Source: Streptomyces sp. MZ04 (GTDB lineage Bacteria > Actinomycetota > Actinomycetes > Streptomycetales > Streptomycetaceae). Taken from it: 43,064 nt of DNA. The stretch spans positions 1 to 43,064 of the forward strand of contig NZ_SRIC01000040.1 in the NCBI RefSeq assembly GCF_004684775.1, in the 5' to 3' direction. Below are positions 15,542-23,504 of this stretch, in pieces (the stretch's first letter is position 1; each line of letters opens with the position of its first letter). The notes below the pieces were generated by a model, which saw nothing but the letters and a program-made list of their open reading frames with translations, ran no database searches and was not told the origin of the DNA. Position numbers and translations under genes: made by a program.

Positions 15542-16449
15542 TGCCCACCCTGCACTTCACCCGAGGCCTGCCTGCCAGCGGCAAGACGACCTGGGCGCGC
15601 GCCTGGACCGCGGAGAACCGCAGCGGCCGGGCCCGCGTCAACCGTGACGACCTGCGCGCCATGCTCGACTTCGGTGAGCACATCAAGGGCGTGACGGAGA
15701 AGCGCGTCATGGCGGCCCGGGACGCGGCGATCCTCGATCTCCTGCGCCGCGGCTACGACGTGGTCTGCGACGACACCAATCTGCCGCAGCGGGTCGCCCG
15801 CGACTTGGCCCGTCTCGCGGACCGGGCCGGGGCGGAGCTGCGGGTGCACGACTTCACCCATGTCCCGCTCGACACCTGCCTGGGGCGGGACGCGGCGCGC
15901 GAGCCCTCGGTGGGCGAGGACACCATTCGCGCTCTCCATCTGCGCTTCCTGGCCGGGAAGCGGTCGCCGCTGCCGATGCCGGAGGAGAGCCGCGAAGCCG
16001 CCCCGGTGGGGCGGATGTACGAGCCGAAGCAGGGCAGCCCGAAGGCGGTCCTGGTGGATGTCGACGGGACGGTCGCGCTGATGGCGGGGCGCAGCCCGTT
16101 CGACGAGACGCGGGTGCACGAGGACCTGCCGAATCCGCCGGTGATCGATGTCGTACGGGCGCTGCACGCAGCGGGCAACCAGATCGTGTTCCTGTCCGGC
16201 CGCACCCACGGCTGCCGGGAGGCCACCGAGGCGTGGTTGACCGAGCACGTCGGGGTCCCGTACTCGGGCCCGTTCATGCGACCGTCTGGGGACTCCCGGA
16301 AGGACTCGATCGTGAAGGTCGAGCTTTTCGACGTGCACGTGCGTGACGCGTACGACGTGTCGTGCGTCCTGGACGACCGCAGCCAGGTCGTCCAGGCCTG
16401 GCGGGCCATCGGCCTGACGGTCCTTCAGGTCGCGGACGGCGACTTCTGA
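15541..16449 (+). CDS. Polynucleotide 5'-kinase / 3'-phosphatase, T4 Pnkp-like
   Basis: At 302 aa it is almost the length of T4 Pnkp (301). The N-terminal kinase has P-loop GLPASGKTT (K15, T16) and NRDDLR (acidic general base and Arg at about 36-39). The C-terminal HAD-type phosphatase starts at about 168 with VDVDGTVAL (D173, D175), and FLSGRTHG follows as motif II. PSGDSRKDSIVK and LDDR complete the HAD site. It would heal ends left by ribotoxins (5'-OH, 2',3'-cyclic phosphate) for sealing by the adjacent RNA ligase. Just after its stop begins a thymidine kinase tail (16450), so the module ends here. Confidence 0.9.
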   Translation: MPTLHFTRGLPASGKTTWARAWTAENRSGRARVNRDDLRAMLDFGEHIKGVTEKRVMAARDAAILDLLRRGYDVVCDDTNLPQRVARDLARLADRAGAELRVHDFTHVPLDTCLGRDAAREPSVGEDTIRALHLRFLAGKRSPLPMPEESREAAPVGRMYEPKQGSPKAVLVDVDGTVALMAGRSPFDETRVHEDLPNPPVIDVVRALHAAGNQIVFLSGRTHGCREATEAWLTEHVGVPYSGPFMRPSGDSRKDSIVKVELFDVHVRDAYDVSCVLDDRSQVVQAWRAIGLTVLQVADGDF

Positions 16450-16510
16450 TGTGACGAGCGCGGTGGCGCGGGCGGCGGCGCTCTCCCCGGACGTGCTGCC
16501 GGTCCAGTAA
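16450..16510 (+). pseudogene. Thymidine kinase 3'-end fragment (tail 4)
   Basis: Directly after the Pnkp stop the sequence reads as the end of tdk: TSAVARAAALSPDVLPVQ, then TAA. It contains the shared core GACGTGCTGCCGGTC (16490-16504). One extra base near 16452 disturbs the frame of the preceding Met. It is the most diverged of the four tails and lies at the boundary to the core genes starting with gap. It could be the remains of the ancestral tdk end. Confidence 0.88.
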
Positions 16511-16526
16511 GCCGCAGCAGGCGGGG

Positions 16527-17525
16527 TCAGTTGCCGGCCAGGAGTTGGAGCGAGTCCACCACGCGGTTGGAGAAGCCCCACTCGTTGTCGTACCAGGCGA
16601 CCACCTTGATGTGGCGTCCTTCGACCCGGGTGAGAGCCGAGTCGAAGATCGACGAGGCGGGGTTGCCGACGATGTCGGACGACACCAGCTCGTCCTCGGA
16701 GTACTCGAGGACGCCGGCCAACGGGCCCTCGGCGGCGGCACGGTAGGCCTCGAGCACCTCGTCGCGGCTCACGTCACGGGAGACGGTCGTGTTGAGCTCG
16801 ACCAACGAGCCCACCGGTACGGGTACCCGGATCGAGTCGCCCGACAGCTTGCCGTCGAGGTTCGGCAGGACATGCCCGATCGCCTTGGCCGCACCCGTCG
16901 TGGTCGGCGCGATGTTGACGGCGGCGGCACGGGCGCGTCGCGCGTCGCGGTGCGGGCCGTCCTGGAGGTTCTGCTCCTGGGTGTAGGCGTGCACGGTCGT
17001 CATGAAGCCGTGCTCGATGCCCGCAAGGTCGTCCAGGACCGCGGCCAGCGGGGCCAGCGCGTTGGTCGTGCACGACGCGTTCGAGACGATGGTGTGCGTG
17101 TCGGGGTCGTAGGCACCGGAGTTGACGCCGTAGGCGAGCGTGACGTCGGCACCGTCCGACGGGGCGCCGACGAGCACCTTCTTGGCGCCCGCGTCGATGT
17201 GGGCGCGCGCGGCCTTCGCCGAGGTGAACCGGCCGGTCGCCTCCAGCACGATCTCGACGCCGAGCTCGCCCCACGGCAGCTGGGCCGGGTCCCGCTCGGC
17301 GAGCACGGTGATCCGACGGCCGTCCACGACAAGGGCGTTGCCGTCCACGGTCACCGGGCGGCCGAGCCGGCCGGCCGTCGTGTCGAAGGCGAGCAGCCGC
17401 GCGAGGGCGGCGGGCTCGGTGAGGTCGTTGACCGCGACGATTTCGAGAGTGGTGTCGCGTTCGAGCAGGGCGCGCAGCACGTTGCGTCCGATGCGGCCGA
17501 ATCCGTTGATGGCGATGCGAGTCAT
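16527..17525 (-). CDS. gap: Type I glyceraldehyde-3-phosphate dehydrogenase
   Basis: This 332-aa protein converts glyceraldehyde-3-phosphate to 1,3-bisphosphoglycerate. The NAD site is INGFGRIGRNVLRAL with VNDLTE (Asp34 favours NAD). The active site is SNASCTTNALAPL (Cys152), with HAYTQEQNLQDGPHRD and a C-terminal WYDNEWGFSNR. The start is ATG 17525, with AAGGGA about nine bases upstream. It is the first gene to the right of the island and is transcribed toward it. It need not be the main glycolytic GAPDH of the organism. Confidence 0.95.
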   Translation of the reverse strand: MTRIAINGFGRIGRNVLRALLERDTTLEIVAVNDLTEPAALARLLAFDTTAGRLGRPVTVDGNALVVDGRRITVLAERDPAQLPWGELGVEIVLEATGRFTSAKAARAHIDAGAKKVLVGAPSDGADVTLAYGVNSGAYDPDTHTIVSNASCTTNALAPLAAVLDDLAGIEHGFMTTVHAYTQEQNLQDGPHRDARRARAAAVNIAPTTTGAAKAIGHVLPNLDGKLSGDSIRVPVPVGSLVELNTTVSRDVSRDEVLEAYRAAAEGPLAGVLEYSEDELVSSDIVGNPASSIFDSALTRVEGRHIKVVAWYDNEWGFSNRVVDSLQLLAGN

Positions 17526-17620
17526 CTGTGGTGTCCCTTCGGTTCGTTGTGAGATTCGCATGCGGTCCGAGCCCGTGCCAGCGGCTCGATCGCCACGATC
17601 CGCAAGGATCAGGACAGCCT

Positions 17621-18586
17621 TCAGCTGCCCTGCGTGAAGGTGCGCCGGTAGTCGTTCGGTGTGGTGCCGAGGATGCGCTGGAAGTGCCGGCGCAGATTGG
17701 CGCTGGTGCCCAGGCCGACATCCGCGGCGATCTGCTCGACGCTGCGCTCCGAGCGTTCGAGCAGTTCACGGGCGGTGTCGATGCGGGCGCGCATCACCCA
17801 CTGCATCGGGGTGTAGCCGGTCTCCTTGACGAAGCGCCGCGAGAACGTGCGGGGGGAGACCGCCGCGCGCCGGGCCAGCACGTCCAGGGTGAGCGGTTCG
17901 GCGAGCCGGTGCAGGGCCCACTCGCGGGTCGCGGCGAACCGCTCGCCGCGTGGCTCGGGCACGCTGCGCGGCACGTACTGCACCTGGCCTCCGCTGCGAT
18001 AGGGGGCGGCGACCAGGCGGCGTGCGGTGTGGTTGGAGGCGGCCACTCCGAGTTCACCGCGCAAGATGTGCAGACACAGGTCGATGCCCGAGGCGGCGCC
18101 GGCCGACGTCAGCACGGCACCCTCGTCGACGAACAGCACGTTCTCGTCGACCTTCACCAGGGGGTACTTCGCCTGCAGCGCGCGGGCGTAGTGCCAGTGG
18201 GTGGTGGCGCGTCTGCCGTCGAGCAGTCCGGTGGCGGCGAGCGCGAAGGCGCCGGTCGAGATGGCGGCGAGCCGCGCCCCGCGCGCGTGGGCGGCGACCA
18301 GGGCGTCGAGCACGGCCCGCGGCGGATCGTCCCGGTCGGGGAAGCGGTAGCCGGGGACGAAGACGAGGTCGGCCCATGTCAGCGCCTCGAGACCGTGGGC
18401 GACGGAGTACGAGAGGCCGTCCCCGCCGCTGACCAGGCCGGGCGTCGCGCCGCACACCCGTACCTCGTACGGCATGCTCGGGCGGGTCGTGAACACCTGC
18501 GCGGGAATCCCGACATCGAGCGGCTTGGCACCCTCGAGCACCAGGACAGTGACGCGGTGCGGACCAGAGTCCCGGCGCGTGGACAT
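17621..18586 (-). CDS. GlxA-type AraC-family transcriptional regulator
   Basis: This 321-aa protein has a DJ-1/PfpI-like N-terminal domain (VTVLVLEGAKPLDVGIPAQVF; AAISTGAFALAATGLLDGRRATTHW) and a C-terminal AraC double helix-turn-helix (LAEPLTLDVLARRAAVSPRTFSRRFVKETG...SVEQIAADVGLGTSANLRRHFQRILGTTP). The canonical nucleophile Cys of the elbow is a threonine (STGAF), as expected for regulators that do not catalyse. It lies 95 bp upstream of gap on the same strand, so it may control gap or be cotranscribed with it. Confidence 0.9.
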   Translation of the reverse strand: MSTRRDSGPHRVTVLVLEGAKPLDVGIPAQVFTTRPSMPYEVRVCGATPGLVSGGDGLSYSVAHGLEALTWADLVFVPGYRFPDRDDPPRAVLDALVAAHARGARLAAISTGAFALAATGLLDGRRATTHWHYARALQAKYPLVKVDENVLFVDEGAVLTSAGAASGIDLCLHILRGELGVAASNHTARRLVAAPYRSGGQVQYVPRSVPEPRGERFAATREWALHRLAEPLTLDVLARRAAVSPRTFSRRFVKETGYTPMQWVMRARIDTARELLERSERSVEQIAADVGLGTSANLRRHFQRILGTTPNDYRRTFTQGS

Positions 18587-18662
18587 GGTCAGCTCTCGAT
18601 TCCGGCGGCGGTATTGCGTTACAGCCTAGGTGCCGCGGTTCAGGAATCGCGGCGCCCCCGCG

Positions 18663-19481
18663 TCAGGACTCCGGTCGCAGGTCCGACCGTACGAGGGTGA
18701 AGACCGCGCCCTCCGGGTCGGCGACCGTCGCCACCCGTCCGTGGGTGCCGACCCGCGCGGGCTTGATGACATGGCCGCCGAGTTCGGTGAGCCGGTCCAC
18801 CGACTCGTCCACATCGGCGACTTCGAAGTACGTCATCCAGTGCGCGCCCTTGTCCTGCGGCAGCGCCTGGCCCACGCCGTGCACCGAGGCGACGGGCCGG
18901 CCGTCGACCTGGAGCGTCACATAGTCGAAGTCGGCCGAGACCACTGCCTCTTCCTCGTAGCCGAAAACGGCTTGATAGAACTTCAAGACACCCGCCGTCT
19001 CCGGGGTCACCAGCTCGTTCCAGGCGGGCGCGCCGGGCTCCCCGACGACCGCGGCGCCCAGATGCTCGGCCGCCTGCCAGATCCCGAACACCGCACCGGC
19101 CGGGTCGACCGCGATGGCGAGGCGTCCTGCCGGGCCCGCGTCCAGCGGGCCGACGCCGATGGTGCCGCAGCAGTGCCGCACCGACTCGGCGGTGGCGTCC
19201 ACGTCGTCCGACGCCAGATAGGGCGTCCAGGCGATCGGCAGATGGTGGTCGGGCGGCAGCTGGCCGATCCCGGCGACCTCGCGGCCGTCGAGCAGCGCCC
19301 GCACGTAGGGCCCGAGCTGCCCGGGTCCAGGCCGGAACTGCCAGCCGAACAACGCTCCGTAGAACTCCTGGGTCGTGGCCAGACCGTGCGCCATCAGGCT
19401 CACCCAGCAGGGCGTGCCGGGCGTGCGGCGGACGGCCCCCGCGCCGTCACGCTGGCCCGTCGACCCCCGTGCCTCCGTCAT
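18663..19481 (-). CDS. Two-domain VOC (glyoxalase-fold) protein
   Basis: This roughly 272-aa protein has two tandem VOC domains. The first is PGTPCWVSLMAHGLATTQEFYGALFGWQF...AGAVFGIWQ and the second APAWNELVTPETAGVLKFYQAVFGYE...DPEGAVFTLV. It is like actinobacterial CFP32-type and hydroxylase-type proteins. The metal-binding residues are not complete in domain 1, so catalysis is uncertain. I prefer ATG 19481 over GTG 19487, because GAGGAG then lies nine rather than three bases away. Substrate unknown. Confidence 0.8.
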   Translation of the reverse strand: MTEARGSTGQRDGAGAVRRTPGTPCWVSLMAHGLATTQEFYGALFGWQFRPGPGQLGPYVRALLDGREVAGIGQLPPDHHLPIAWTPYLASDDVDATAESVRHCCGTIGVGPLDAGPAGRLAIAVDPAGAVFGIWQAAEHLGAAVVGEPGAPAWNELVTPETAGVLKFYQAVFGYEEEAVVSADFDYVTLQVDGRPVASVHGVGQALPQDKGAHWMTYFEVADVDESVDRLTELGGHVIKPARVGTHGRVATVADPEGAVFTLVRSDLRPES

Positions 19482-19803
19482 CGTCACTCTCTCCTCGGCC
19501 CGTCGTGGTGGCCGCTCGGCTCCGCTCTCGAACGCGCGTATCTATCCGGCGCGTTTGCCCGCCCGTGCAGATGCTCGCACCACCGGTGTCGCCGCGCGTC
19601 CCGGCCGCGCCGTCGTGCCGCGGCTCCGCGCGGAGAATGCCCGGTTCGCCGTTTCTCATCCGTTAACGCGTGATTGCCCGGTGGTGTCGATCGGCTGCAC
19701 ACGGCGTGCTCGGGTCCGTACGCCGCGTGTTCGGCGGTCGTCCGGCGGAGCAGGGTAGCCGGACCCGGGCGATGCGGCCACCCCGTACGCAAGGATGGTG
19801 CCC
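19482..19803. other. Divergent intergenic region
   Basis: These 322 bases lie between the divergent VOC and sulfurtransferase genes and must hold both promoters. I see no gene and no convincing -35/-10 pair or operator. AAGGA at 19791-19795 is the Shine-Dalgarno of the sulfurtransferase. Confidence 0.5.
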
Positions 19804-20655
19804 ATGAATGCCATCATCTCCGCATCCGAACTCGCGAGTGACCTGACGGGCGAGAACCCGCCAGTGCTGCTCGACATCCGCTGGCAGCTCAGCATGGCCA
19901 AGGCGGCGGGTGCCCCCGCCTTCGACGGGCGGGCCGAGTACCGGGCAGGGCACATCCCGGGCGCCGTCTTCGTCGACCTCGACGCCGATCTCGCGGGAAA
20001 GGCCGGCTCCGCGGGGCGGCATCCGCTGCCGGACGTGGAGCACTTCGGAGCGGTGATGCGGGCGGCCGGGGTCTCGGCGGACCGGGACGTCGTTGTGTAC
20101 GACGGGGGTCAGGGCTGGGCCGCGGCACGCGCCTGGTGGCTGCTGCGCTGGACGGGTCATCCCTCGGTGCGTGTCCTTGACGGCGGGCTCGCCGCGTGGA
20201 CCGGGACGCTGGAGCCGGGCGATGAGCACCCGGCCGAGGGAACCTTCGCGCCCGTCACCAACACCACGGACCTCCTCGACGCCGACGCCGCGGCGGCGCT
20301 GGCCCGCTCCGGCCTCCTCCTGGACGCCCGCGCGGCCGAGCGCTACCGCGGTGACGTCGAGCCGATCGACCGCGTGGGCGGCCACATTCCGGGCGCGGTC
20401 TCCGCGCCGACCACGGAGAACGTCACGGCGGACGGCACTTTCAGGCCCGCCGCCGACCTCGCGGAACGCTTCAACTCCCTGGGCGCGTCCGGCACTTCCG
20501 AGGTGGGCGTGTACTGCGGCTCGGGCGTCTCCGGCGCGCACGAGGTGCTCGCGCTCGCGGTGGCGGGCATCCCGGCCTCGCTGTACGTCGGCTCCTGGTC
20601 GGAGTGGTCGTCGGACGAGTCCCGCCCGGTGGCCAAGGGCCCGGACCCGCAGTAG
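19804..20655 (+). CDS. Sulfurtransferase (tandem rhodanese domains)
   Basis: This 283-aa protein has two rhodanese domains. The N-terminal, inactive one (residues ~1-135) has DGGQGWAAARAWW where the active Cys would be. The C-terminal active one (~150-280) has the loop VYCGSGVSGAH with Cys238. It would move sulfane sulfur from thiosulfate or 3-mercaptopyruvate to an acceptor such as cyanide or a thiol; which donor is not clear. ATG 19804 was preferred to ATG 19795 because AAGGA sits at proper spacing. A strong terminator follows ten bases after the stop. Confidence 0.9.
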   Translation: MNAIISASELASDLTGENPPVLLDIRWQLSMAKAAGAPAFDGRAEYRAGHIPGAVFVDLDADLAGKAGSAGRHPLPDVEHFGAVMRAAGVSADRDVVVYDGGQGWAAARAWWLLRWTGHPSVRVLDGGLAAWTGTLEPGDEHPAEGTFAPVTNTTDLLDADAAAALARSGLLLDARAAERYRGDVEPIDRVGGHIPGAVSAPTTENVTADGTFRPAADLAERFNSLGASGTSEVGVYCGSGVSGAHEVLALAVAGIPASLYVGSWSEWSSDESRPVAKGPDPQ

Positions 20656-20664
20656 CCGGAACGT

Positions 20665-20703
20665 CGTCGGGGCCCCGCACCTGAACGGTGCGGGGCCCCG
20701 ACG
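20665..20703. terminator. Bidirectional hairpin terminator between sulfurtransferase and sepH
   Basis: CGTCGGGGCCCCGCACC and its perfect reverse complement are separated by TGAAC, giving a 17-bp stem with a 5-nt loop. It lies between two convergent genes. There is no long U-run, as is usual for Streptomyces terminators. Confidence 0.93.
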
Positions 20704-20729
20704 CGTACTACGAGACGTGCTACGAGGAA

Positions 20730-21845
20730 CTACTCCTGCTTCTTGCGGCGCGTGCCGAAGACGATCTCGTCCCAGGACGGCACCGCCGCGCGACGGCCGG
20801 GACGGACGCCGTCGGCCTCCGCCTGACGGTCCGTGGAGCCGACGAGGCGGTCGCGGTGGCTGGCCACCGAGCGCGGCATCAGGACATCCGCGTACGCGGA
20901 ACCCGCGCCTGCGGACGCCGCCGGGGCCTCCTCGGCCTCCGGGTCCTGCTCGGATTCCTCCGCCGCCGGCGGGAGCTCCGTCGTCGAGGGTGCGGGGCGC
21001 TCCGGCACGACCATGTCGCCCCGGAAGCTGGGCACCGCCTCCAGGAGGCTGGTGAGCGAGTCGCGCTCCGCTTCGGAGACGGACGCCGTCGCGGCGGTGG
21101 CCGTGCTCTCCTCGGGGGGCTCCGGGGACGGCCCCGGCACGCTCGGGCGCTCCAACTGCCGGTCCAGGGCGCGGTCCATGGGGCGGTCGAGCGGCCGGTC
21201 GAGCGACGGCCTGTCGCGGGGCAGCCTGGCGATGCGCGGCACGAACGGGAAGCTGGGCTCGGGCGCGGCGATGTCGTCGGTCTCGCCGATCAGCGAGCGG
21301 GCCTCGTCGTCCACGGCCTGGACGAGCCGCCGGGGCGGGTCGTACGTCCAGCTCGCGGAGTGCGGTTCGGTCGCCACGCGGTAGACGAGCAGGACCTCCC
21401 AGGTGCCGTCGTCGCGGCGCCAGGAGTCCCACTGGACGGTGTCCTTGTCGGCGCCGCGCAGCAACAGCCGCTCCGAGACGGCCTCGCCGAGCTGGGGACC
21501 GGTGTTCTCGCCGGGGCGGCGCACGGGGGTTTTCCGGGCCCGCTCCGCCATGAAGGCGCGCTCCGCGAGCACGGGTCCTTCGAAGCGGCGGACGCGATCG
21601 ACGGGGATTCCGGCGAGCGAGGCGACTTCCTCCGCGCTGGCACCGGCACGTATCCGTGCCTGGATGTCGCGGGGGCGGAGGTGGCTCTCCACCTCGATCT
21701 CGATCTGGCCGAGGCGCGGACGGTCGCCACGCACCGCGGCGCGCAGCCGCTCGTCGATCGGAAGCGTGTACTCCGTGCTGTCCGCAGCCTTCAGCACCAG
21801 CCGTGTGCCGTCGTTGCTGACGGCCACGACACGCAGTTCGGGCAT
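20730..21845 (-). CDS. sepH: Cell division protein SepH (DUF3071)
   Basis: This 371-aa protein begins MPELRVVAVSNDGTRLVLK, has a DUF3071 N-terminal domain with a helix-turn-helix-like element (ASAEEVASLAGIPVDRVRRFEGPVLAERAFMA), a long disordered Pro/Glu/Ala-rich part, and ends in the conserved VPSWDEIVFGTRRKK. SepH is an actinobacterial division protein that helps FtsZ assemble during sporulation septation; that role is known for the family, not shown here. The start at 21845 has GGGAGG five bases upstream. An imperfect segment DRPLDRPMDRALDRQLERP around residues 215-235 is a local repeat. Confidence 0.93.
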   Translation of the reverse strand: MPELRVVAVSNDGTRLVLKAADSTEYTLPIDERLRAAVRGDRPRLGQIEIEVESHLRPRDIQARIRAGASAEEVASLAGIPVDRVRRFEGPVLAERAFMAERARKTPVRRPGENTGPQLGEAVSERLLLRGADKDTVQWDSWRRDDGTWEVLLVYRVATEPHSASWTYDPPRRLVQAVDDEARSLIGETDDIAAPEPSFPFVPRIARLPRDRPSLDRPLDRPMDRALDRQLERPSVPGPSPEPPEESTATAATASVSEAERDSLTSLLEAVPSFRGDMVVPERPAPSTTELPPAAEESEQDPEAEEAPAASAGAGSAYADVLMPRSVASHRDRLVGSTDRQAEADGVRPGRRAAVPSWDEIVFGTRRKKQE

Positions 21846-22307
21846 CGGGACCTCCCGGGTGGTGCCTGCCGACGTCACGTGCGTCGCTGCTTCCGCTAGT
21901 CGAGTGTGGCCTGCCCGGGTGCAGCCTGCCACAACCTTGCCGAGTTGCCCGGCGTGTCGGGCATGGGCCCTGGGGCGCCGTTATGGCACGGTTACCTTTT
22001 CGCAACGCTAAGTGACCAGTTTGGTCACCCTGTGCAGCGAGCCCCCTCCCGGCGGTCCTGGAAGGCTCCGGGCACCCAGGTGGGAGACCGGACCCAGGGC
22101 TCGCAACAGTACTCCATTCGGGCCACGCGGGTGGTCCGCCGCGCCGCCGAACTTCTCGCGGGGGGCGGGAGTTGGCGCCTCGGCATACCCGGGCGGGGTG
22201 GTGTGCGAGTGGCGCACTTCACGGAATCACCAGAAACGGAACTAACGACTTCGCCCATACGTCCCTTTCTCGTGCAGTCAGTCGAGAAAGGGAGGCAAGG
22301 TTCGGAG
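21846..22307. other. Divergent intergenic region with a 17-bp palindrome
   Basis: These 462 bases separate sepH from the divergent TTVLP-repeat protein gene and contain both promoters. The clearest element is GTGACCAGTTTGGTCAC at 22012-22028. Near it, 21985-22005 is AT-richer (TTATGGCACGGTTACC, then TTTTCGC). No extra gene is supported; frames reading through from 21906 are not conserved-looking. Confidence 0.55.
22012..22028. promoter_or_regulatory. Palindromic candidate operator GTGACCAGTTTGGTCAC
   Basis: Perfect 7-bp arms (GTGACCA / TGGTCAC) flank a 3-bp centre. It sits about 167 bp upstream of sepH and 280 bp upstream of the gene on the other side. The size fits a dimeric regulator such as a GntR- or LacI-type protein. 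The regulator is unknown. Confidence 0.5.
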
Positions 22308-23480
22308 ATGGGTGAAAAGCCGGAAGCCGACGTGGAGCCGAAGGAGAAGCGGCGCCTCGACCTGAGCGTGCCGCAGGTGGCGGGAAGCGCCGTGGCCGCG
22401 GTCGTGGCGGCGAAGCTCGCATCGAGTTTCGGCGTCTACGGCACGATCCTCGGCGCCGGTGTGGTGAGCGCGGTCGCGACCTGTGGCGGCACGGTCTTCC
22501 AGCACTTCTTCCGGCGCACGGGCGAGCAGATACGCGACGTCGCGGTGCAGGCCAAGCCGAAGGGACATCAGGTCCCGGTGACCGATGGCACGGGGGCGCC
22601 GGTCGCGGACACCTTCAGGGCATCGGCTTCCACGGGGGCTGTTTCCGGTACGGGGCCGGTCACCACGACGTGGGGGAGAGCCGCCGACGCGGAGGCCACC
22701 ACGGTGCTTCCTGCCGCCGGTCACGCCGACCGTACGACGGTGCTTCCTGCCGCCGGTCACGCTGGCCGTACGACGGTGCTTCCTGCCGCCGGTCACGCCG
22801 ACCGTACGACGGTGCTTCCCGTGGCGGACGCCGACGCCGAGAGGACCCAGCTGCTCGGCGCGGTCGACGCGACGCAGGTGGTGCCGGGAGACGATGTGAC
22901 GCGGGTGCTGCGTCAGGTGGTTCCCGCCGCGCCGGTCGAACCTCCGCTCCCGCAGGACGAGTTCACCGACGGCACGACCCATCGCACGCAAGTCCGGAGC
23001 TGGAAGCGGCCGTTGGTCGCGGCCGCGCTGGTCTTCGGCGTGTCGATGGCGGGGATCACCACGTACGAGCTCGTCTCCGGCGAGGACTTCAGCGGGGGGA
23101 GCGGCACCACGATCAGCAACGGCGTCACGGGCAACAACTCCTCGCCGAAGAAGCCCTCCACGCCCTCGACCGATCCCTCCGATCAGCCGTCGGACGGCGC
23201 TTCCACGGGTTCGGGTGAAGGTTCACAGAACGACGACGGCACGTCGCCGGACCCGGACGGCGCCGACTCGCAGACGCCGGACAACGGCGGCGACTCGGAC
23301 TCCGGGTCGAAGACGGATCCGGACCAGGACACGGACTCGGGCACCGACTCCGGAGACGAGGGTTCGAAGACGGACCCGACGCCCACGCCGACGCCCACCC
23401 CGACCCCGACGCCGACCGAGACCGGCGACAGCGGGGACGGAAGTGACGCACAGCAGCAGGGGGAGACCCCCAATCCGTAG
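22308..23480 (+). CDS. Single-TM protein with Thr-rich repeats and Ser/Asp/Pro-rich outer tail
   Basis: The ATG at 22308 gives 390 residues. The N-terminus (LDLSVPQVAGSAVAAVVAAKLASSFGVYGTILGAGVVSAVATCGGTVFQHFF) is hydrophobic and well conserved among streptomycetes as I remember it. Then come three exact-phase repeats of TTVLPAAGHADR with further TTVLP, TQLL and TQVV motifs. A TM helix follows (PLVAAALVFGVSMAGITTYELV), and then a long low-complexity exterior tail rich in Ser, Asp, Gly and (PT)n. The threonine motifs resemble Ser/Thr kinase and FHA-binding sites. No enzyme domain is seen. It is divergent from sepH. Confidence 0.75.
   Translation: MGEKPEADVEPKEKRRLDLSVPQVAGSAVAAVVAAKLASSFGVYGTILGAGVVSAVATCGGTVFQHFFRRTGEQIRDVAVQAKPKGHQVPVTDGTGAPVADTFRASASTGAVSGTGPVTTTWGRAADAEATTVLPAAGHADRTTVLPAAGHAGRTTVLPAAGHADRTTVLPVADADAERTQLLGAVDATQVVPGDDVTRVLRQVVPAAPVEPPLPQDEFTDGTTHRTQVRSWKRPLVAAALVFGVSMAGITTYELVSGEDFSGGSGTTISNGVTGNNSSPKKPSTPSTDPSDQPSDGASTGSGEGSQNDDGTSPDPDGADSQTPDNGGDSDSGSKTDPDQDTDSGTDSGDEGSKTDPTPTPTPTPTPTPTETGDSGDGSDAQQQGETPNP
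22698..22817 (+). repeat. In-frame 36-bp tandem repeat (TTVLPAAGHADR)
   Basis: Units start at 22698, 22734 and 22770; a fourth partial unit begins at 22806. The first three differ at only a few bases. Each encodes TTVLPAAGHA(D/G)R. The number of units could change by replication slippage. Confidence 0.95.
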
Positions 23481-23504
23481 GCGGCGGTTCAGCCGCCCAG
23501 GACT

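Noticed and set aside
3472..16510. Prophage or integrative conjugative element
   Set aside because: No integrase, excisionase, replication, conjugation or capsid gene is visible. The island is called from the repeated tdk ends and broken genes only.
23380..23425. Structural RNA or phase-variable repeat
   Set aside because: ACGCCC/ACCCCG repeats code for a (Pro-Thr)n tail in the long frame, typical of disordered cell-surface stalks.
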